Origin: Erodium maritimum
Taxonomy: Eukaryota > Streptophyta > Magnoliopsida > Geraniales > Geraniaceae
Direction of reading: 5' to 3'
DNA length: 64,000 nucleotides
Assembly (NCBI GenBank): GCA_963921825.1
Contig: OY997594.1
Span: 56,653,675-56,717,674, forward strand
Shown: in pieces, positions 1 through 8,610 of the stretch
Layout of the letters: every line of letters starts with the position of its first letter
Numbering within the stretch: position 1 is the stretch's first letter
Notes under the pieces: generated by a model
Seen by the model: the letters and a program-made list of their open reading frames with translations, nothing else
The model's database searches: none
Told to the model about the DNA's origin: nothing
Made by a program: the position numbers and the translations under genes

Positions 1-1233
1 CACGTTTGATCTAATTCCCAACCCTGATATACTCCCGATCGTTAGGTTGATGATCCCTAGGACCCGCCCTTGGGGCGTACCTTTCATCTGTCGACTGTTC
101 TCACCAGCGGACCAAGACAATATCCTCAACATTCCCCTCTCGGCCACCCTTATGAAGTATGAATGGTAATGAGTGAATAAACCAAAATGAGTGTACACTA
201 CTTGGGATAGTTACCTACTCCTAAGCAGGACCAGATCCCAAACAAGACCGTCAGTCCAACCTCCCATCTGGTCAGACATATGACAGCTCCCTGTCCAACC
301 TCGTCTTCGAATTATCTTATGGAGAGCACTCTCTGGAATTGTAGGTGACTGACAACCTTCTTAGACGTTATGTTCCTATCTCGCCCAACTATCCCATCTG
401 TGAGCGACATCCTGAATCCATTATCACCTTTTTTTATACTGCCGCTTTGCCTAGTGTTGTTGGTATTTCGTTCGGGTCATTACCTCACACCCCTCAATCT
501 TTTTATTCCCCGAAGGATGGGGCTTATTCACGGACGATGCATCATTGAAGTGTCAGACTCGGATTCTCTACTGATTATGGGAGATATATGGAAGACCAAA
601 AATGCAAAAGTACGGAAGATATCACCCCCTCCTATAAGAATTCAGTCAACAACATCTGCTCATATTGTAGCATGAGAATCATCGTTGTCTGTTGATGAGA
701 CTCTTCCTCGACCAGTAGGGGCAACCCCGTCAAGAGATTTATGTTATCGCTGCCAGGATGGAAAGCAATTAATGTTGATGGTGCGACTTTTGCGGATACC
801 GGGTAGTCAGGGTGAAGTTTTATAGCCCAATCAAACACGGGTGTGGTGCTGGTCGCGAGTAACAGAACTGTCCCAGCTCTCTGGGATACCCCCATGATTG
901 AAGCGCTGCAATAAGTAGGACTCTTGAATGTCAAAGTCCACAACTGATCTATAGTTTGCTACCGATCAGATGCGTAAGTGGTTGTCCACATGGTTAACTC
1001 AACAACACCCATTCTCTCTCCCTTGAGAGCTATCACACATGATATTCATGTACAACTCTCTCAAGTCGAGGAATTTATCCTTATGTTTGTTAAAAGGGCA
1101 AAGAACAATTTTTTTCATTAATTTACCAGAGAGACTCGTTCATCTCATGGCCTATTATAATCGGATCATTCGTTGCTTGATGCACTTATATGTAGTCTCT
1201 CTACTAATATTCAATAAACAAGAGTATCTTTAG
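1..1233 (+). mobile_element. LINE (non-LTR retrotransposon) 3' relic
   Basis: Decayed 3' part of an L1-type LINE, cut by the window edge on the left. Translating with frame changes gives three typical LINE pieces in order. At about 70-160 there is the post-reverse-transcriptase segment (FSPADQDNILNIPLS). At 345-500 there is the zinc-knuckle-like zf-RVT segment (LLRRYVPISPNYPICERHPES). From about 760 there is a plant-type LINE RNase H domain starting WKAINVDGATFAD, with a later GVVLVASN stretch and, near 1085, a C-terminal FVKRAKN-type stretch. Many frameshifts and stops make it non-functional. The 3' end is placed near 1233, just before sequence that reads as WAT1-type intron, so it probably inserted in that intron. 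No clear poly(A) or target duplication was found. Confidence 0.72.
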
Positions 1234-1414
1234 TTAGGAAAACATATTTGTTCTAAATATAACCACCAAATGGAATTGGTTTGTTTTCCATGTGATGTGA
1301 GAGAGTGCTTGCACCACCATTTCTCCGACACGAATGAAGTTGTATATTATATTAGCCTGATTGTATAATACATAATTAACTGAAGAATTATAAAAGGGAA
1401 TAATTAAGAAACAC

Positions 1415-1599
1415 CTTTCGAAGAAAAGAGCAAGAGAAGCGACAAAGGCGGTGGCAAGCAACAATCTGTAGGTAACAAGAACGGTGAGGTTGGCGCCATC
1501 TTCAATAGCCAGCTTGAAAAGCATATTCATGACAGCAGTCCCAAACTGGAGACCCACCATCACAAATGCTGGCTTCATCCCATGCAAACACTTCCCCAT
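1415..1599 (-). pseudogene. WAT1-related transporter, exon 1 only (second gene copy)
   Basis: Exon 1 of a WAT1-related (plant drug/metabolite exporter, EamA-type membrane protein) gene. It starts MGKCLHGMKPAFVMVGLQF, and the frame is open for 185 bp up to a splice donor (AAAG|GTGTTT) at 1415/1414. The exon has the same length and the same donor position as exon 1 of the intact gene at 21377-23225. Start and donor are intact, and a TATA-like motif lies about 80 bp upstream. No exon 2 is visible: leftwards the sequence runs as intron-like DNA into a LINE relic and then the window edge. The other exons may lie left of position 1, so this is either a gene with a LINE in intron 1 or a truncated duplicate. 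Pseudogene is a provisional label. Confidence 0.7.
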
Positions 1600-1676
1600 T
1601 ATTTACAGAAATCAGAGAGTAAATATATATGTAAGAAGAGTAACTGCAGAGAGATCAGAAAATGGAGTTGAGTTGG

Positions 1677-1684
1677 TATTTATA
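1677..1684 (-). promoter_or_regulatory. TATA-like box of the WAT1-related exon-1 copy
   Basis: TATAAATA on the minus strand, 78 bp upstream of the ATG at 1599. The intact paralogue has the same octamer 50 bp upstream of its ATG (23275-23282). The flanking DNA out to about 2000 also resembles the region upstream of the paralogue, for example the stretch reading CTCATCAGTCA.TGCTTTGAAAA in both copies. Confidence 0.5.
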
Positions 1685-2199
1685 ATGCCTATACATGAAT
1701 TGCAGACATGGAGTAAATACGTGCATCTGTATGTGTTGCATGCATTATTGACGATTCTTGTTTCAATAAATCTCCAGTTTTTCTGAAATTAACCTCATCA
1801 GTCAGTGCTTTGAAAAATATGAGAGATACGTGCCGAGGGAGCTACAATTCGTATATAATACATCATTTTGTTGCTCTTCAGGAGGTTTATATCCTTGAAT
1901 AATGCCTCCTATTCTGCAAATAATCTTAAGATATTAGTTTTTCAAGTTTTTTTTCTTTCCATAACTCATCCCTTTTTACCAACGGCAATGGGGTTGATTA
2001 ATTAGGGGCGTTTTTTTCCTCCGCATAACTTGTTCTTCGAATGTATTTTCATACCCGACTTGGTTCTGAATGTGTGTATGTAGGGGATGCATAAATAACT
2101 AATATCGGCTTTTACTATTGAATTTTGAAATTCTCGATTATCATGTTAATTAATAATTAAATAAAAGTATATATAAAACCTCAAATAAAAAATCTTCTA

Positions 2200-3110
2200 A
2201 AAATCTGGAGCGGCAAAGTGCTTCTCTTTTTTTCACTTTTACGATTTTGCGCCGCCAGCGATCGCTACACCAAAACTCATGCAAATCAGCCCGTCAGCAC
2301 TCACTCCCTCCATCTCGCGCACCACTATCAACATGCAATAATTTCATATCCTTCGTCACCGGAAACATCAATAATTTTGTTCTACCCAAGACGATTTCGT
2401 TGAATATCCGTATAACATGTTTCCTAATCCAGTGATCATGTCGGTGGTTTGATCTCAAGCCATTCCCCCGGCCTTATTAACGGTGTTTGCCCTGAGCGAC
2501 CCGGCAAAGGGAAACTCGACCATCTACTCCGTCTCCTGTGCCGCCTCCTTTTTTTGATCCACTTTCACCTTCGTCTCAATCACCGTTGTTGCCCCCAACG
2601 CCACTGTTCTTTAAGCCGCCTCCCCGTCCAGCACCTACATCGCAACAAGTCATCCCATCCCCTTGTTTACCGCTCACGCAGATCCTAGGCTTGCAAGATT
2701 CAATCACGGCTTCGACCCTAGCCCCCTACGGCACAATCGCCTTTCCCCCTATCGATCGACAGGCCATCACCAGCATCATCGCCTCCGACTCCAGAGACAT
2801 CGATTTGGAAACCACAAATGTAATCATGTTTGTCACCACTAGCGCTGCCACGACCACATCCTTTATCACATGAACCGCTATCGTCCTCGCGTCCCCCACC
2901 ACCAGAGCCGCCAACTCCATCTTCTCCTCCGCCATTAGAGCCCCCACTGCTACCTCCTCCTCCGCCACCCGAATCGCCGCCTTCGCCTCCTGGACGCCTT
3001 TATTTAACACGTGTTTGCTTCCTCAGTCCCTTACTGATCATTCACAATCATAAAGGCCCGACCCTAGATCAAGCACCATGACTGTGGCGTATCCGATCAG
3101 TCGAGGAGTC
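2200..3110 (+). other. Unassigned proline-rich stretch (no gene called)
   Basis: C-rich sequence whose plus-strand translations are proline/serine rich (for example PPPPEPPTPSSPPP near 2900), broken by stops and frame changes. It could be a decayed fragment of a proline-rich gene or part of a LINE ORF1, but no diagnostic motif is visible. The surrounding 1800-2200 and 3110-3412 hold nothing else that I recognise. Confidence 0.25.
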
Positions 3111-3412
3111 TGCACAAAGAATACTCATTCCTATCTGTTGGACGGGATCCTGTCACCTCGTTTGGAGTTAGGGAAACTGGAATCAACAGTTGCTCATGTT
3201 GGCCACTGTTGAAACATTTAGTTTGTGTAAATGTGGTGGATGCCACATTGATAAAATATAGAACAAACTTAAGTGTTTGTATAGCAATGTGTCCATACTC
3301 TAATTAAATTGAGTATGTGCCAAGTGATCAAGTTATTGGTAGATTTGTCATGATTATTATTAAATTATATTAATCAAGACTATGGCACTTGGGTACTTGG
3401 GGCATGTGTGTC

Positions 3413-6400
3413 TGTAAAGACCTGAAATTTTATTTCGATAATTTATCGTTGAGAACGTCGTCGAGTTGGGGAGCGAGTCGATTATTAGATCGATTGCAAA
3501 AAAAAAGGGAGAAAGAAGCATTGGACCTGGCTGGCTCAGACCCAAGTCTGCTCAATACGCACGGGCCGAGCCCGCCCACGCACGCATGACCAGGCCCAAG
3601 CCACTCGAGGCCCAATGTCCAACCCTAATCCCTTCACGCGTCTCTTCATCTCCAACCGCACACGCGAACCGAGGATCACGTTTCTCCGTCCTCGAAACCT
3701 CTCTCTCTCTCTCCCAATTCAGATCTCGGTCCTCTCCCCATCTCAGATCTTCCAATCTCTCACTCTCACTCTCACACTCAAGCTCCTTCCATCCTCCTTG
3801 ACGTCGTCCTCTACAGCCCCGTCTCCGTGTGAATCAATCGACGCTGGCGAGCGAGCTGCACCGAGAACCTCGCGTCCCGTTTCTTCTTCACCGAGCCCGA
3901 GCCCCAAATCGCATCGCGTGGTGTCAGGCTCTACGCACAGGTGAGCCACGCACCAGCCTTGTCTCCTCCGCCTGTGAATCGTACGTATGCGAGGTCTCGT
4001 CGGACGGAAACCCTCACGGCGTCTCAAACTGCGCCGGAGAACTTGACTCAGATCCATGGCCGAGCTCGAGTTCTGGCTCCGTGAGGGCGAGTTTCATCAC
4101 AGGGCGAGGGCCACCGGATAACTTCACCGGTCCGGCGACGGGAACCACTCCCAACGTCGCCACGGCTCCTCCGAGCACTTCGCCGCCGCCGTCGCCGGGG
4201 AACTCTACAAACCCTCGCCGCCCCGACCTTGTACTCGAGCTGGACCAATAGTGAAACGGGCCTTGGGCCAACCTAGTTGGGCCTCAGGCAGGCCGGTCAG
4301 GCCTCGGCCCATTTCGGTCAGACCTGGACTTGGACTCGGGTTCGAGTCGGGTCCGGAACTGGGTTCGGGTCGGCCCTAGGTCCGGTCGGGTCATGCTTCT
4401 AGACCGGGTCAGATCCGGGTCTGGTTCTTGGATCAACGTCGGACCGGTTTTAAAGATTAATTATTTTTAAAATCAGATTTAATTAAATAATAAATTAATT
4501 TATTTGACTTAAAATTGGGATTTTTAAAAGACGTTTTGGACAATTTCGAAGACCTTGGACTATACCGGGACTGACTTGGTATTTTATCTTTTAAACCCAG
4601 CACGACTAGAGTTCGCCCGAGAACTTGGTCTTTGCCCGAGAAGTCGGAGTTGGCCCGGTCGTCAGCAGCTAGGAGTATTATTAGAGGAAGACCACAAGGT
4701 AGGGAAAGTACTGAACTCCTCGTTTAAATAACGCTTTAGTATGCCTATTAGGTTAAAAAATTTGGAAAGGTCCTAGAGATGCATATAGGATGCGAATAAC
4801 TAGAATAACCGTCTTTCAATTATTGATAACCGGACGTGTCTAGTATGCATGCATAGGGTGTGAATAACTAGTTTAACTCGCTTTCAATACTTGGGAAATT
4901 GCTTTATTGGTAGAAAGGCCGAGATGAGCCATAGGGTTGGTTGTGGTTGCCTCACATGCAATGCTTGCTTAGTTTTAAGATGATTTAATGGTCTAATGAA
5001 ACTAGATAAATTGTATGCTTGAATGATCGAATGAATGCTTGGATGATTGTATGATTGAATGAACACATGAATGAATGAATGATTGAGTGTAATTGGTTGT
5101 GCAAAAAGAGTATGATCGGGTGAGTGATGGACCGATGGAACCTGGTTGGTAAGTATGTAGGTAAGTGTAATTGTGGGTATGAATCCCTTGTGATGTGTGT
5201 TGGTGAATCTGTCTCTTGTGTGATTGATCCTGCGGGATATTGATTGTGGACCCTGCGGGGCATTGGTTAATTGATCCTGCGGTATATTGATTGTGGACCC
5301 TGCGGGGCATTGGTTAGTTGATCCTGCGGGATATTGATTGTTGGACCCTGCAGGGCATTGATTGTTGATCCTGCGGGATATTGATTGTTTGACCCTGCGG
5401 GGCATTGATTGGTTAATCCTACGGGATATTGGTGGTGGACCCTGCGGGGCATTGATTGGTTAATCCTGTGGGATATTGGTTGTGGACCCTGCGGGGCATT
5501 GATTATACTCCCCGATGTGCGTTACCGGGAAGACGTCTAGGCCGATGTGCGTTTCCGGTATGGCGTGTGATTGTTGACCCTGCGGGGCATCGGTTGGTTT
5601 ACCCTGCGGGGAATTGGTTGGTGGACCCTGCGGGGCAATTGAATGGTTTACCCTGCGGGGAACGGTTAGTTATTGATTCACCCGAGTGTATGCGTCCTGC
5701 AGGAGCATTACCTTGGTTCCCTATAAAATATAGTCCTTTGGGGGCATTTCCGAGAATCCCGACGATAAGCGTCCCTCAGGGATTGTTACCGGTAGCCCGA
5801 TATATGTGCCTCCTCTGAACCGAGGGAAAATCTGATATGACATGAATACTCTTGTGGATCGGAGTATGGGATCCGATATGACACAAGAACCTATTCGTAG
5901 ATCGGAGTATTGAGGATTTGAGCTGTTGGCGTGATATTCACGTGATCCCATTTTAGTAGTTATCAAATCTTGCAACGCTTTTCATTTATTCTCCTGAAAG
6001 TTACCGTTATCCTTAAGAATGTGATATTGTTCTTATCTTGCCTATTTTATAGCATCATTTTGATTAAAAGTATTAACCGCAATATATGTCGTCGTGCTAA
6101 AGCGGTTTTATTACTAAATTGGAGGTTAAATTGTTTATGATTTTCCCTACTGAGCGTAAGCTCACCCTTATTTGTTTTATTTACTGTTTATACAGACATG
6201 CTTGATGAGTAGTGGACTCGAGGCTCGGGAGCTTCTGGATAGTTTGGGTATTAGAGACGTCATTGGTCATTTGTAATGAACCGCATATTTTTTGTACTCT
6301 ATTTAGAGCTTTGACTCCTATTTATGATTTGGAACATGGTATTCGAGTATTTTATCGGAACCTCTTGAATATGTAATCGGTTTTATTATTCTTTTGGTAT

Positions 6401-6462
6401 TACTTTACTATCAATGTAAGTCATGTCTCGAGTTCGGCCAAAACCGGATTTGGGGCGTGACA
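3413..6462 (+). repeat. 5' LTR of element A (3050 bp)
   Basis: Starts TGTAAAGACCTGAAA and ends GGATTTGGGGCGTGACA, followed by a tRNA-Met primer site. The first 1.77 kb matches 17304-19063. It contains a donor-like AAG|GTAGGG at 4698/4699, an alternating hairpin array (5227-5663), a second array of longer hairpin units (5688-5830), a GNRA-loop hairpin TGAGCGTAAGCTCA at 6151-6164, and an acceptor-like TACAG ending at 6195. The open frame at 3829-4251 lies wholly inside the LTR and resembles no known protein. Confidence 0.88.
5227..5663 (+). repeat. Alternating tandem hairpin array in LTR A
   Basis: About 16 short units, mostly alternating between ATCCTGCGGGAT (stem ATCC/GGAT) and ACCCTGCGGGGC (stem CCC/GGG), spaced by TATTGATTG- or ATTGGTT-type linkers. 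The stem sequence differs between the two unit types while the TGC/TGCG centre is kept. Two longer divergent units (5510-5570) interrupt the series. Confidence 0.75.
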
Positions 6463-6465
6463 ATT

Positions 6466-6477
6466 TGGTATCAGAGC
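6466..6477 (+). other. Primer-binding site of element A
   Basis: TGGTATCAGAGC, complementary to the 3' end of plant initiator tRNA-Met, three bases after the LTR's terminal CA. This is the usual site for starting minus-strand DNA synthesis in this lineage. Confidence 0.9.
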
Positions 6478-6873
6478 CAGGTTTCATTTTGAACGTGTTT
6501 TCAAAACCTCGGACCGACGTCAATTAGGTGGGTAGAGTTAGGTGGTCTAAGTCGTGGTACTCAGTGACGCAAGTTGGAAACATTAGATGCGTAGAGTTGG
6601 AACGACACGAGTCTTGATTGTTTCAATGTTTGTTTAAGTTTGAATCTTTTATTATACGATGGTTGCATTGCTTGGCTGGTATCCTATGCCCTATTGGCTG
6701 TATGTTACAGTGATCGGTGATGCCGAACGGTTGAGATTGAGATTGGTTTAAGGAGCGATGCTTAAGCTTGGTGGTTTGTATGAGTTGTGTATTGTGCCCT
6801 ATTGGAAATTGAATGCCTTTATTGTTTATTTACCGAGTGGGTATGATGGTCTGTTATGTTTATATTGTTAACT

Positions 6874-7133
6874 ATCCCAATGCTTCGTGACCTGGGGAAC
6901 CTAGACCGAGAGATATTCCTGTATGGTGCGTTACCGTCTTATCCGATGCTCCGTGACTCGGAAAGACTGGTTCCATCTCGATGCTACATGATATTATTGT
7001 CTTATCCTAGGCTTCGTGATCCGGAAAGACTAGTTCCACCCGATACTTCGTGATATTATTGTCCTTCCCGATGCTTCGTGTTCCGGAAGGACTGGTTCCA
7101 TCCCGCTGCTTCGTGATCCGGGAAGATTGAGGC
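6874..7133 (+). repeat. Hairpin repeat array in leader of element A
   Basis: Six to seven diverged units built around a constant centre close to ATGCTTCGTGAT, flanked by short complementary arms that differ between units, for example TCCGA..TCGGA near 6940 and TCCCG..CGGGA near 7110. The units lie between the primer site and gag. Comparable arrays with other sequences occupy the same place in elements B and C. Confidence 0.6.
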
Positions 7134-7429
7134 CGACGGTTGTTCCGGCACCATACTTTACTATATTATTCTGATGTTGCGTGTTCTGGAGTGATGAGTG
7201 ATAAGGTTGAAATGTGACTTATTGAAGTGTTGACTTGTTGAAGTGTTGACTTGTTTAAAATGTTAACTGTTATTTAGGGATTAAAGTTGAAACGATGACC
7301 CAATTGGATGTAAATTGAATAAAGGGTAGAAACCCGAGTGGTACTGCGGTACGTTACTGTGGAGTGTACTTTGATGATTGTGGTGTGCCTGGTGTGACAA
7401 ATGTTGTGTGAAATTAATTATTGGATGTC

Positions 7430-7602
7430 CCGCTTAAGCGGAGGGTTAGTGGAAAATACGAACGGGTCATGCCGAAATTTCTTGGAAACTGAAGTGTTTG
7501 TACTATCACGGGATGACTCAGGAGCGCCACTGTAGTCGAGCGGGATAGGGGGATGTCAAGTGGTTACAACGAGATTCGGGGACGCCTGAATCAGGTTGTA
7601 AC
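7430..7602 (+). other. Leader palindrome and two-hairpin RNA module of element A
   Basis: Contains a perfect 12-bp palindrome CCGCTTAAGCGG (7430-7441), hairpin 1 (7515-7537, arms GACT/AGTC around GGAGCGCC) and hairpin 2 (7563-7602, outer arms GTTACAAC/GTTGTAAC, inner arms GATTC/GAATC around GGGGACGCCT). Elements B, C and E carry the same two hairpins with a 25-26-nt spacer and complementary changes in the stems. Position between primer site and gag fits a packaging or dimerisation signal; that role is inferred. Confidence 0.65.
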
Positions 7603-7944
7603 GACGTGAGATCGACATGAATGTCATAAGAGAAAAGTAAGGTGTTGAGATTTATGAAAAGAGTTGAGACTCATGGGAAGGAAATTGAGGATATAACTGG
7701 TGGAATTGTGGTCATATGATTTGAACCCCACATGATGGGAAGATACCCGACCGAGACGTATACCGGTCTGGTATATTGATTGTGTGATTTGATTGAAACT
7801 GTACCTCCTGTGGGAGTTGGATGAATTACTTGCTTGATTGAATTGGTTGCGTGATGTGTGAGAATGTCCCTTTATGATAAATCGAACCACTTGAGTTAAA
7901 TTGAAATATGAATATATACGTTATAAATGCAACGAGTACACAAG

Positions 7945-8610
7945 ATGTCCCGTGTTTACATCCCGAGAGGGACCAGGAGCCGCCCAGTTGTGGGGCAGAG
8001 CTAGACACCAGCTGTTGGGCAGGCAGGGGCAGCGAGTGCCCAAGGTGCTGCTTCCACAGAGCACCAGAGATTTGAGGGTGGACCGCCAGGGTCACCACCT
8101 AGAGTTTCTCCAGTCGTAGAGCCGACTCAACCGGCCCCTCTAAAGGAGGTGGTCCGCGCAGTACTATCAGCGCTCAGCAGGAGACTGTTGTACCGACACC
8201 AAAGTCTGTGCCTACTGCCGACGCAGTCACTACCGAGAGACCAGGCCAGATGGATAGATACACGGCCCATGCTCTCAGGGATTTTCGTAGGTTAGGTGCA
8301 CCAATATATTCCGGGAGTTCAGACCCCGAGATAGCTGTAGTATAGTTGGAGCGGATTACCCGCAACCTTGATACTTCTTGAGTATTTTGATAGTCGCTTG
8401 AGTATCTTTTTCGCAACCTTTCAGCTTGAGGGAGAAGCATGATACTGGTGGCTGCATGTACAGGCCAGGGTTGGAGATGACTTTCATCTGTTCAGTAGAC
8501 TGTTCCTGGAACAGTATTTCCCTCGAGCTGTTCGAGATGACCGACACCAGCAGTTTTTGGATCTGCGGCAGAGAGGGATGACCGTCTCTGAGTATGAGGT
8601 GAGGTTCACA
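7945..8610 (+). pseudogene. gag relic of element A (interrupted by element B)
   Basis: Starts at ATG 7945 with MSRVYIPRGTRSRP, matching the Gag start of B and C (MARTYVPRGTRSRP). Further matching blocks appear after frame changes, including LFSRLFLEQYFPRAVRDDR near 8490-8550 and LDLRQRGMTVSEYEVRFT up to 8610. Stops and frameshifts are frequent. It ends exactly where element B's LTR begins; the five bases before the junction (TCACA, 8606-8610) would be B's target duplication, but the right-hand copy is not found. Confidence 0.8.

Noticed and set aside
2830-3081. Proline-rich extensin-like gene
   Set aside because: No signal peptide, no extensin SPPPP repeat series, and stops or frame changes on both sides.
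3829-4251. 140-codon plus-strand open frame as a gene
   Set aside because: It lies inside LTR A, has low-complexity Pro/Ser/Thr composition and is not preserved in the 3' LTR copy (17506-18141 differs in start and end).
6463-6478. tRNA gene at the TGGTATCAGAGC sites
   Set aside because: Only the 12-nt primer-binding complement is present at each site; there is no tRNA cloverleaf around it.
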